15,147 nucleotides of DNA. Source: DASULK01 sp036381835. Lineage in GTDB: Bacteria; Actinomycetota; Actinomycetes; Mycobacteriales; Micromonosporaceae. Position 1 is the first letter of the stretch, and each line of letters begins with the position of its first letter. Both the position numbers and the translations under genes were made by a program. The DNA lies in assembly GCA_036381835.1 (NCBI GenBank), contig DASVCA010000062.1:1-15147 (forward strand), given 5' to 3'. The notes beneath the pieces are model-generated. The model saw nothing but the letters and a program-made list of their open reading frames with translations. It ran no database searches and had not been told where the DNA came from. This document shows, in pieces, positions 1-7,128 of the stretch.

Positions 1-22
1 CCGGTGGCGGTGCCGCCACCGG
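1..22 (-). terminator. Perfect GC hairpin downstream of the Nudix gene
   Basis: Positions 1-10 (ccggtggcgg) pair perfectly with 13-22 (ccgccaccgg) around a 2-base centre. The hairpin begins 30 bases past the stop of the leftward Nudix gene, so a terminator or transcript-end stabiliser is the natural reading. The window edge hides whether a T-run follows on the minus strand, and a gene to the left could share it. Confidence 0.5.
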
Positions 23-52
23 CCCAACGCACCTACCGGCTCGGATCGCCGG

Positions 53-496
53 TCAGCCCGGCCGGCGCGGCGCGGGACCGTTCGCCGACCGAGCCAGCAG
101 CGACGGCAGGGCCGCCACGATCGGCGCATCCGCCGGCAGCCAGGGGACGCTGTCGAGTTCGTCGGCGGCCAGCCAGCGCAACTCGGCGTGCTCCAGCGGC
201 TGCGGAGTCTCCTCGTCCACGAGGCGGGCCGAGTAGACCTTCAACACGAACCGGCCCTCCGCCATCGGCGTGTCGTCCCCCACCCGCTCGCCGACCTCGA
301 TCCGGACACCCAGCTCTTCCAGGCACTCGCGGACGAGTGCGGCCTCCTCGGTCTCACCCGGCTCGACCTTGCCACCCGGGAACTCCCACATGCCCGCGAC
401 CTGCGGCGGGTTGGCCCGAGCGCACGCCAGGACCCTTCCCGCGGCGATGATCGCCGCGCCCACGATCGTTACCGGAGTCGTTCGTTCGGTGTGCAC
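53..496 (-). CDS. Nudix (MutT-like) nucleoside triphosphate pyrophosphohydrolase
   Basis: This 147-residue protein is a MutT-type Nudix hydrolase. Such enzymes cut (deoxy)nucleoside triphosphates, often oxidised or noncanonical ones, to the monophosphate and pyrophosphate in the cytosol. The Nudix box is complete at residues 42-64 (G-x5-E-x7-REcLEElGV), with the metal-binding REcLEE core intact. The WEFPGGKVEPGE context is typical of the MutT/NudG (CTP pyrophosphohydrolase) type; substrate cannot be told from sequence. The start is a GTG at 496, the only in-frame start near the N-terminal beta strand (VTIVGAAI). I see no good ribosome site, but a weak -10-like cacgct lies 8 bases upstream, so the mRNA may be nearly leaderless. 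The gene is divergent from the pterin-dehydratase-like gene. The C-terminal tail (about residues 135-147) is Pro/Arg-rich and probably disordered. Confidence 0.9.
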   Translation of the reverse strand: MHTERTTPVTIVGAAIIAAGRVLACARANPPQVAGMWEFPGGKVEPGETEEAALVRECLEELGVRIEVGERVGDDTPMAEGRFVLKVYSARLVDEETPQPLEHAELRWLAADELDSVPWLPADAPIVAALPSLLARSANGPAPRRPG

Positions 497-683
497 GAGC
501 GTTCAGCGTGCCAGAACAATCGGTCGTTCGGGTGTTGTCCGCGCGACGCTAGGCCAGGACATGCGGGAAGTGTAGCCGTGGACACACACCCGGTCGGTTG
601 GGAAGACTAAGGCACCGAACAAAACGCAACGAGACGGCGACGATTTGGCCACGAGCCGGATACGGCGCCGGGGAGGTGTAGCG

Positions 684-995
684 ATGCGTGCGCTATGGCG
701 CGGACGGGGGGCACGCAGTTATCTCAGCGACGCGCTCACCGTGCTCAGCGGCTGGAGTCAGGACGGCCGACAGATCACCCGGGTACTGCACCTCGACGAT
801 GCGCAACACGCGGCGTTGACCGAACGGATCAAGGTGGTCGCCGACGCCCTGCATCTGCGCCCGCAGATCCGCCGGGCCGACGGGCTGACCCACATCAAGC
901 TCGGCTCGAACAACGAGGACGGCATCACGGAGAACGACGTGACCCTCGCGGCTCGCATCGAGGACGCCTACCGGGCGGTGCTCGGCACACGCTGA
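684..995 (+). CDS. Pterin-4a-carbinolamine dehydratase-like protein without the catalytic histidines
   Basis: This 103-residue protein has the fold pattern of pterin-4a-carbinolamine dehydratase (PCD/DCoH): W24, the strand-helix region 31-55, a P60-Q-I turn, and the closing TENDVTLAARIEDAY segment (82-96). The start is the ATG at 684 because GGAGG at 672-676 lies 7 bases upstream; an earlier in-frame TTG at 645 lacks such a site. In the active family the helix carries HHP and the next strand carries THD. Here these positions read LRP (58-60) and SNN (75-77). If my alignment is right, dehydration of 4a-hydroxytetrahydrobiopterin is unlikely, and a binding or structural role, as in the DCoH moonlighting function, is more plausible. 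No aromatic amino acid hydroxylase gene is nearby. Family assignment is fairly sure; function is unknown. Confidence 0.7.
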   Translation: MRALWRGRGARSYLSDALTVLSGWSQDGRQITRVLHLDDAQHAALTERIKVVADALHLRPQIRRADGLTHIKLGSNNEDGITENDVTLAARIEDAYRAVLGTR

Positions 996-1138
996 CCGGC
1001 CTGCGCATCTCCCTCGCCGTCGTCAGCCGGCCCCGCAGCCCCCACCGAAGCCCCGGCGACGGTGACATCGCCGCGCGGATCCGGTCGCCAGATATCACGA
1101 TGATCGTCTATGGTAGGGAGGCCAGCGTCCCACCCCTT

Positions 1139-1585
1139 GGAGCGCCCGTGACCGCTACCCAGTTCCGCGTGACCATGATGCTCGCCGACCACGCCCAGGT
1201 CGCCGACGGCAAGCTGTTCATCTCCGGCGGCGGTTGGAGCATCACCATCACCCCGACCCAGCCGTCCGCACTGGCGGTGCTGCTCCAGGTGCCGTGGACG
1301 GAGGCCAACCGCAAAATCCCGTTCCGGCTGCGGCTGGTCGACGGCGACGGCCAGCCCGTGCGGCAGCAGGTGGGGAACGGGCAGGCCGCGGCGGTGGAGG
1401 TAACCGGCGACGTGGAGGTCGGTCGACCGGCGGGGGCCCCGCACGGCATCATGCTGGACGCCCCGATCGCCGCCGGCATCCCGCCGCTGTTCCTGTCGCC
1501 CGGACGGTACGTCTGGGAGCTCTGGCTGGACGGCGAGACCCGGTCGGACTGGCAGGTCGCCTTCCTCGCCCGAGCGGCCGGTTGA
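1139..1585 (+). CDS. DUF6941 family protein (CDS from GTG 1148, SD at 1139)
   Basis: The coding frame is 1148-1585, 145 residues; GGAG at 1139-1142 sits 5 bases before the GTG. The N-terminus (FRVTMMLADHAQVADGKLF, then a GGGWS turn) and the later L-x-VPW-x-EANR segment are what I recall for DUF6941, a small actinobacterial family of unknown function. The predicted chain is mostly beta, ending in a PGRYVWELWLDGE strand pair that looks like an immunoglobulin-like or jelly-roll sandwich. There is no signal peptide, membrane segment or catalytic motif. A TATGGT at 1109-1114 could be the -10 box of its own promoter. The family name comes from memory and the fold is inference. The gene stands alone on its strand between the PCD-like gene and the converging ZIP pseudogene. 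Confidence 0.75.
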   Translation, partial: GAPVTATQFRVTMMLADHAQVADGKLFISGGGWSITITPTQPSALAVLLQVPWTEANRKIPFRLRLVDGDGQPVRQQVGNGQAAAVEVTGDVEVGRPAGAPHGIMLDAPIAAGIPPLFLSPGRYVWELWLDGETRSDWQVAFLARAAG

Positions 1586-1617
1586 CGCGGCGGCGGCCGT
1601 GACCGCCTGAATCGCCG

Positions 1618-2284
1618 TCAGGCCAGTACGGCGACGCCCCACAACAGGGTCAGCCCGGCGAGGAAGCCCAGGGTATGGATGGTCTTCTCATGGGCTGCGG
1701 GCTTCGTGGTCAGTTCGGGCAGCAAATCGACCAGTGCGATATAGATGAAGTTGCCCGCGGCGAATGGGATCAGAATAGTGATCTCGATATGCTCTGACAG
1801 GCCGTAGGCGGCAAGAGCCCCGACGAGAACCGTCGATGCCGAAACGACATTCCAAACCAGCGCGCGGGATCGCTTCCAGCCGCTGTGGATGAGAATCCCG
1901 AAATCACCCATCTCCTGCGGTATCTCGTGGGCCGCGGCGATGAGCCAGGTGACGATGCCAAGACGGATATCGGCGACGAACGCCGCCCCGATGGCCAAGC
2001 CGCCGATGAGGTTGTGCAAGGCGTCGGCGATCAGAATCAGATAGCCCACCGGCCAGCCAGACGTAGACGACAAGGTTGTTCCCCAGCGCCGCGATCGCCT
2101 CGGGCAGCAGATGGAAAAGAGCACCACCGAGCAGGGATCCAGCGGCTAACGCGACCAGCGGGAGGATCACCCGGTTGAAGACGCGCTCGGGAAGAATCAG
2201 AGTCAGGCTACCGGAGAGCGCCAGCATGGCCATCGCCGTACCGGCCACGATGATCCACACACAAGCGTCGGCACCGGTGCTCAC
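1618..2284 (-). pseudogene. ZIP family metal transporter, frameshifted with probable internal deletion
   Basis: Two minus-strand frames together make one ZIP-type (zinc/iron) transporter. The N-terminal part starts at GTG 2284 and runs through hydrophobic segments and GGALFHLLPEA to VVYVWLAGG near 2045. The C-terminal part continues in another frame from VGYLILIADALHN to the stop at 1618. The second part has the signature metal-site helices DALHNLIGGLAIG and AAHEIPQEMGD, where intact ZIPs have HN-x-x-DG and HEIPHE/Q. At the join (2041-2058) the third membrane helix is cut short. The acidic LE and His-rich loop usual before the VGYL segment are absent, so the lesion looks like a deletion of some tens of bases that is not a multiple of three. 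The joined length is about 220 residues, against about 240-270 for the family. The stretch reads less GC-rich than its neighbours, hinting at transfer. A sequencing error explains the frameshift less well, because residues are missing too. Confidence 0.8.
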
Positions 2285-2349
2285 CTCAACCCAATATCCT
2301 TCGCATCGTCCCTCGATTCTCGGATACGGGTGGCGGGCGCAGTCGCGGT

Positions 2350-2370
2350 TTCAGACGTTGAAGCGAAACT
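2350..2370. repeat. Left att-like copy of the ychF 3' end
   Basis: The sequence starts ttcagacgtt and ends gcgaaact, identical over 21 bases and in the same orientation as the end of ychF at 3479-3499. On the minus strand it encodes FRFNV plus a stop, but no coding frame leads into it. This makes it the distal attachment-site copy. Confidence 0.8.
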
Positions 2371-2443
2371 AGGACCGGGTCTCCCCAGACCTGCGGCGTA
2401 GCAGGTTGAGCCCGGTCAGGCCAGCTTCTCGATACGTGTCGAT

Positions 2444-2485
2444 GTTCGGCGGTTACGGTCATCGAGGGTTGATGAGCAACCGAAC
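2444..2485 (-). terminator. Imperfect hairpin downstream of the dihydrofolate-reductase-like gene
   Basis: GTTCGG with a nearby GGTT (2444-2454) can pair with AACCGAAC (2478-2485), leaving a bulge. An inner TCATC/GATGA stem (2459-2463 with 2471-2475) closes a 7-base loop. It begins about 35 bases past the stop of the leftward gene. There is no T-run, so this may be a weak terminator or merely an element-end inverted repeat. The rest of 2285-2520 shows no convincing coding sequence. Confidence 0.35.
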
Positions 2486-2520
2486 GTGAAGGTCCTAGCG
2501 CCATCTGCGGCGGCAGCGTG

Positions 2521-3135
2521 CTAGAGCGTTCGCTGACTTTCTGCTGACTCCGCAATGGGCTGGTAGACGGTTATGATCACGCCGGTGTTGGTCGTCGTCG
2601 AGTCGACCAAGCGGAAGGCGGACAGGCTCGCCTCGGAGTCCGGGAACAGCCGCCGGCCCGATCCCAGCGTCAGCGGGTGGATCAGAAGGACAAACTCGTC
2701 AACGAGGCGCCGTGGCATCAGGGACCGGACCAAGACGCCGCTGCCGAACACCACAAGGTTTTCAGGCAACTCCTTCTTGAGGGCGGCCACCGCCTCCGCG
2801 GCGTCGCCCTTGAGGAGCGTCGAGTTCTGCCACGGCAGCGGTTCGCGCAGGGTGGTGGAGGCCACGTACTTCTGGACGCGGTTGAGCGCCTCGGTGAACG
2901 GGTTGGGCTCCTGCTTTGGCCAGTAGTCCGCGAAGCGCTCGTACGTCGTTCGGCCGGTCAACAGGGCCCAGGCGTTCGACATGCGTTCGCTCATCACCTG
3001 TTGCATGGCTGGATCCTGGGCTCGGTTCGCCCAGCCGCCGTACATGAAGCCGTCACGGAGGTCCTCATCCGGATGCCCTGGGGCCTGCATCACACCGTCA
3101 AGCGTCAAGTGTTCAATCACGATGACCTTGCCCAC
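2521..3135 (-). CDS. Dihydrofolate reductase / RibD C-terminal-like family protein
   Basis: This 204-residue protein belongs to the RibD C-terminal / dihydrofolate-reductase-like family (often annotated YwjB/YyaP type). It starts with the beta strand KVIVIEHLTLDGVMQAPG, followed by LLTGRTTYERFADYWP and the NADPH-site region NLVVFGSGVLVRSLM, then LVDEFVLLIHPLTLGSGRRLF. Family members have a Rossmann-like DHFR fold and presumably reduce a small substrate with NADPH, but the real substrates are mostly unknown. The start is GTG at 3135, with AAGGAG at 3142-3147 six bases upstream; a longer reading from 3243 lacks a site and adds Arg-rich unrelated sequence. It is the only intact gene between the att-like repeats, so it appears to be cargo. 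It faces away from the integrase remnant. A role as a selectable or housekeeping reductase is not shown. Confidence 0.85.
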   Translation of the reverse strand: MGKVIVIEHLTLDGVMQAPGHPDEDLRDGFMYGGWANRAQDPAMQQVMSERMSNAWALLTGRTTYERFADYWPKQEPNPFTEALNRVQKYVASTTLREPLPWQNSTLLKGDAAEAVAALKKELPENLVVFGSGVLVRSLMPRRLVDEFVLLIHPLTLGSGRRLFPDSEASLSAFRLVDSTTTNTGVIITVYQPIAESAESQRTL

Positions 3136-3199
3136 GCTCTTCTCCTTCGCGTAGTCCGCCCGCGACCCTACGCGGTGCCGTCGCTCTATACACGAACGA

Positions 3200-3479
3200 C
3201 AGGCCCTCAGGCGGAAACCCGGTCTACCGGTTGGGACGCCCACGCATGATCTCCGGCATCACTACGCCTCGGTGCTGCTCATGCAGGGCGAGTCGGTCAT
3301 CGTGGTGGCCGAGCGGCTGGGGCACGAGAATGCCACGCTCGTTCTGTCGACGTACGGGCATCTGATGCCGGATTCCGAGGAACGGACCCGGCGGGCGATA
3401 GACGACACGCTTGGTCGTGTGCCCCAGGTGTGCCCCCGGCGAGTGGAGGAACCGCGTGAGCAGGCGGAACGTGGCTGGT

Positions 3480-3490
<11 letters not shown>
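3200..3490 (+). pseudogene. Tyrosine recombinase (integrase), C-terminal fragment
   Basis: The reading frame from about 3200 to the stop at 3488-3490 encodes the end of a phage-type integrase catalytic domain. Box II is HDLRHHYAS (3245-3271, the His-x-x-Arg pair), followed by RLGHENA and the nucleophile tyrosine in LSTYGHLMPDS (Tyr codon 3353-3355). The frame closes upstream at a stop at 3152-3154. Nothing before about 3200 resembles an integrase, and the sequence there belongs to the leader of the divergent gene at 3135. The DNA-binding half and box I are therefore lost and the fragment cannot recombine alone. Its end converges on ychF and the two overlap by 11 bases inside the att-like repeat. 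The 5' boundary is approximate. The tail after RTRRAIDD is low in conservation. Confidence 0.85.
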
Positions 3491-4565
<1,075 letters not shown>

Positions 4566-4573
4566 GGGCCGCC

Positions 4574-4579
4574 AGTCTA
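4574..4579 (-). promoter_or_regulatory. -10 box of ychF
   Basis: TAGACT on the minus strand fits TAnnnT and ends 8 bases before the GTG of ychF, giving a near-leaderless transcript. I see no clear -35 box. Confidence 0.45.
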
Positions 4580-4644
4580 CGCGGCGTTCCGGGACCCGGG
4601 TTCGGCGCGCCGACCACCGGAGATAGGCGGAACGCGTCGGTAGT

Positions 4645-4712
4645 CGAACCTTGTGTAACCGAACCGGGTTCGTGACTAAATCGTAATCAATCAGTTATCT
4701 AAATATATCGTT
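4645..4712 (+). promoter_or_regulatory. AT-rich promoter/operator region of the secreted protease gene
   Basis: In a high-GC setting, 4673-4712 is strikingly AT-rich and contains several TAnnnT options (for example taaata around 4700), so RNA polymerase probably starts here, leaving a leader of roughly 80-90 bases. Just upstream is a perfect 13-base palindrome, cgaaccgggttcg (4660-4672), with a further cgaacc at 4645-4650; together these look like an operator. The regulator is unknown. The region is shared with divergent ychF. Confidence 0.4.
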
Positions 4713-4798
4713 GGCGATCTTGGCAGTCCCGCCACCGCCATGCCAAGGTCGAGCAACCATCCGCATAGACAGCGGTCTTTCAGGAGAGGAAGACGCAC

Positions 4799-6019
4799 AT
4801 GCGTACCACGCTCGGCGCGGCACTCCTCGCCGGCCTCGTCATCACCGTCGCCCCGGTGTCCGGGGCGCACGCCGCCCCGGACACCGGGGCGACCGGCGGT
4901 TACATCGTGGTCCTGCGTGACACCGCGAGCCCCTCGGCGGTCTCCGCCGCGCACGCGCAGACCCACGGCGTCAGCGTCAGCCACGTCTACCAGCACGCGC
5001 TGCGCGGCTACGCGGCGAAGATGAGCGCCACCGCCGCGGCCCGCATCGCCAAGGACTCCCGCGTGCTGTTCGTGCAGCCCGACGGCGTGGTCACCGCGAC
5101 GGCCCAGACGATGCCGACCGGCATCGACCGGATCGACGCCGAGCTGAGCCCGACCGCCAACATCGACGGCGTCGACGACCGGGTCGACGTGGACGTGGCC
5201 GTGATCGACACGGGCATCGACCTCGACCACCCCGACCTGAACGTCTACACGGCGGGTGCCAAGAACTGCTCCACCGGGCGCAACGCCGACGACGGCAACG
5301 GGCACGGCACCCACGTGGCCGGCACGATCGGCGCGCTGGACAACGGCGACGGCGTGGTGGGCGTCGCCCCCGGCGCCCGGGTCTGGCCGGTGCGGGTCCT
5401 CGACAACCGGGGCAGCGGCTCGTGGTCCGACGTCATCTGCGGCATCGACTACGTGACGGCGCACGCCGACGAGATCGAGGTCGCCAACATGAGCCTCGGC
5501 GGCTCCGGATCGGACAGCACCTGCGGGAGCAACACCGACGCCATGCACGAGGCGATCTGCAACTCCGTCGCCGCCGGGGTCACCTACGTCGTCGCCGCCG
5601 GCAACTCCGCCGCCAACGCGGCCACCTTCGTCCCGGCCACGTACGACGAGGTGATCACCGTCAGCGCGCTGGCCGACTTCAACGGTCTGCCCGGCGGTGG
5701 CGCCTCCCCGACCTGCCGCTCGGACGTCGACGACACGATCGCCGACTTCTCCAACTACGGTGCCGACGTCGACCTGATGGCGCCCGGCGTCTGCATCCTG
5801 TCCACTTGGAAGGGCGGTGGCTACAACACCATCTCCGGCACGTCGATGGCCAGCCCGCACGCTGCGGGTGGGGCCGCGCTGTACAAGGCCACCCACCCCA
5901 CGGCCTCTCCCGCCACCGTCAAGTCCGCTCTGCAGGCCGCGGGCACGACGGACTACCTCTGGCCGGCCGGTGACCCGGACGGCATCCAGGAGAAGCTGCT
6001 GAACGTCGCCGGCTTCTGA
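4799..6019 (+). CDS. Secreted subtilisin-like (S8) serine protease with I9 propeptide
   Basis: This 406-residue preproenzyme is an extracellular S8 protease. The signal peptide spans about residues 1-26, with cleavage likely after AHA. An inhibitor-I9 propeptide spans about 33-100 (GGYIVVLRD to FVQPDGVV) and acts as folding chaperone and inhibitor. The catalytic domain follows from about 107: Asp137 in VAVIDTGIDLDHPDL, His169 in GNGHGTHVAG, oxyanion Asn269 in VVAAGNS, and Ser349 in GTSMASPHAAG. All catalytic residues are present. Several cysteines in the mature part (157, 214, 242, 254, 306, 332) suggest disulfides, as in proteinase K-type enzymes. No C-terminal P or binding domain is attached. 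The ATG is preceded by GAGGA at 4786-4790, 8 bases away. It is monocistronic, closed by a strong terminator, and probably serves protein scavenging. Confidence 0.95.
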   Translation: MRTTLGAALLAGLVITVAPVSGAHAAPDTGATGGYIVVLRDTASPSAVSAAHAQTHGVSVSHVYQHALRGYAAKMSATAAARIAKDSRVLFVQPDGVVTATAQTMPTGIDRIDAELSPTANIDGVDDRVDVDVAVIDTGIDLDHPDLNVYTAGAKNCSTGRNADDGNGHGTHVAGTIGALDNGDGVVGVAPGARVWPVRVLDNRGSGSWSDVICGIDYVTAHADEIEVANMSLGGSGSDSTCGSNTDAMHEAICNSVAAGVTYVVAAGNSAANAATFVPATYDEVITVSALADFNGLPGGGASPTCRSDVDDTIADFSNYGADVDLMAPGVCILSTWKGGGYNTISGTSMASPHAAGGAALYKATHPTASPATVKSALQAAGTTDYLWPAGDPDGIQEKLLNVAGF

Positions 6020-6030
6020 TCCGGCGGTCG

Positions 6031-6066
6031 CGGGGCGGCGGGTTCTCACCCGCCGCCCCGCCCTTT
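6031..6066 (+). terminator. Intrinsic terminator after the S8 protease
   Basis: A perfect 12-bp stem (6031-6042 with 6049-6060) closes the 6-base loop ttctca and is followed by ccc and a run of five T. This is a textbook rho-independent terminator 12 bases after the protease stop. Confidence 0.95.
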
Positions 6067-6101
6067 TTCGGTCACTCCGATCCGTTCACCACGCACGTCT
6101 T

Positions 6102-6128
6102 CTATCGATAGGTCGGAATATTTATACT
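6102..6128 (+). promoter_or_regulatory. Putative promoter of the SGNH hydrolase gene
   Basis: TATACT at 6123-6128 is a good -10 box in a short AT-rich stretch. A perfect 10-base palindrome, ctatcgatag (6102-6111), covers the expected -35 zone, where no TTGAC-like hexamer is visible. An activator or another sigma factor may therefore be needed. Confidence 0.45.
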
Positions 6129-6130
6129 CC

Positions 6131-6144
6131 GTGATCGAGGTCAC
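6131..6144. promoter_or_regulatory. CRP-like palindromic site before the SGNH hydrolase gene
   Basis: GTGATCGAGGTCAC is a GTGA-N6-TCAC inverted repeat. It fits the TGTGA-N6-TCACA consensus of CRP proteins except for the first base, and it also fits the GTG-N6-GNCAC motif I recall for Streptomyces Crp. It begins 2 bases after the proposed -10 box, over the probable start point, so binding there would be expected to repress unless the promoter lies elsewhere. Confidence 0.45.
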
Positions 6145-6169
6145 AACGGTTACCCGTCCGGAGGTCCGC

Positions 6170-7000
6170 ATGTCCCTCGCACGTCGCACTCTCACCGTCC
6201 TATCGGCCGCCGTGGCAGCGCTGCTGCTCGCCGCCACCCCGGCCACCGCCGACCCCGGCCCGCCACCCAGCTCGATGGCGAGCATGGGCGACTCCATCAC
6301 CCGCGGCTTCAACGCCTGCGGCTGGTACGTCGACTGCACCTCGCGCTCGTTCAGCACCGGTGACTACTCCACCGTCAACAGCCACTACCTGCGAATCCTC
6401 GCCAAGAACTCGGCGATCAGCGGACGCAACTACAACGACGCCCGCTCCGGCGCCAAGTCCGCCGACATGCCCGGCCAGGCGAGCACCGCCGTCTCGCAGA
6501 ACGTGCAGTACGTGACCATGCTGATCGGCGCGAACGACGCCTGCACCAGCTCCGAGTCGACCATGACCCCGGTCAGCACCTTCCGCGCCAACATCGACTC
6601 GGCACTCGCCCGACTCAAGTCCGGCCTGCCCAACGCCAAGGTGTTCGTGATCAGCATTCCCGACATCTACCGGCTGTGGTACGTCGGCAAGGACAGCTCG
6701 AGCGCGCGCACCGCCTGGTCCTTCTTCGGCATCTGCCAGTCGATGCTCGCCAACCCGACCTCCACCGCCCAGGCCGACGTCGACCGCCGCAACCGGGTCC
6801 GACAGCGTGTGATCGACTACAACACCCAACTGGCCCAGGCCTGCGCCGCCTACGGCACCAACTGCAAGTTCGACGGAAACGCGGTATTCAACTACCCGTT
6901 CACCCTCAGCCACCTCTCCGGCTGGGACTACTTCCACCCGAACACCAGCGGCCAGCAGGTGCTCGCCGCCGTCTCCTACGGCGCCGGCTTCGGCTGGTAG
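6170..7000 (+). CDS. Secreted SGNH/GDSL-family hydrolase (esterase/lipase)
   Basis: This 276-residue protein has a signal peptide (residues 1 to about 27, ending ATPATA-D) and an SGNH hydrolase domain. Block I is SMGDSITRG with nucleophile Ser42. Block II glycine lies in ARSGAKS, block III is GAND with Asn122, and block V is DYFHPN with Asp253 and His256. Paired cysteines (50, 56, 125, 189, 225, 232) suggest a disulfide-stabilised extracellular enzyme like the actinobacterial GDSL lipases. It should hydrolyse ester bonds of lipids or acetylated glycans; the substrate is not evident. The ATG at 6170 was chosen because GGAGG (6160-6164) is 5 bases upstream; a GTG at 6131 would add 13 residues before the signal peptide and lacks a site. 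It is monocistronic, with a hairpin terminator. Confidence 0.92.
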   Translation: MSLARRTLTVLSAAVAALLLAATPATADPGPPPSSMASMGDSITRGFNACGWYVDCTSRSFSTGDYSTVNSHYLRILAKNSAISGRNYNDARSGAKSADMPGQASTAVSQNVQYVTMLIGANDACTSSESTMTPVSTFRANIDSALARLKSGLPNAKVFVISIPDIYRLWYVGKDSSSARTAWSFFGICQSMLANPTSTAQADVDRRNRVRQRVIDYNTQLAQACAAYGTNCKFDGNAVFNYPFTLSHLSGWDYFHPNTSGQQVLAAVSYGAGFGW

Positions 7001-7009
7001 CCGTACCGT

Positions 7010-7039
7010 CGGGGGCCCGGCCGCAAGACCGGGCCCCCG
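7010..7039 (+). terminator. GC-rich hairpin after the SGNH hydrolase
   Basis: cgggggcccgg (7010-7020) pairs perfectly with ccgggcccccg (7029-7039) around an 8-base loop. There is no T-run, as is common for actinobacterial terminators. It starts 10 bases after the stop. Confidence 0.75.
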
Positions 7040-7128
7040 CATACCCGCCCGGCCGTGGACGAGCGCGCCGCACCGTCACGTCCGAATCCCGCGAGAGATC
7101 AGCGTGGTGAAGCGGCAGTATCGACTAC

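Noticed and set aside
2286..2555. Minus-strand frame of 89 codons between the ZIP pseudogene and the reductase-like gene
   Set aside because: It crosses the att-like repeat and the reductase gene end, has no ribosome site and no recognisable protein features.
4660..4672. Possible SOS (LexA) box
   Set aside because: cgaacc-g-ggttcg resembles TCGAAC-N4-GTTCGA, but the half-site spacing is 3 rather than 4 and the outer T/A are absent.
4712..4798. Riboswitch in the leader of the S8 protease
   Set aside because: The leader is short and shows none of the conserved riboswitch cores I know; no strong nested stems were visible.
4691..6049. Very long minus-strand open frame opposite the S8 protease
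   Set aside because: It is the antisense of a well-defined protease gene; its Val/Gly/Arg/Asp-rich low-complexity product is typical of high-GC shadow frames.
7110..7119. Possible Ada box before the Ada-AlkA gene
   Set aside because: gaagcggca resembles the E. coli AAAGCGCA only with an inserted base; actinobacterial Ada sites are not known to me well enough to call it.
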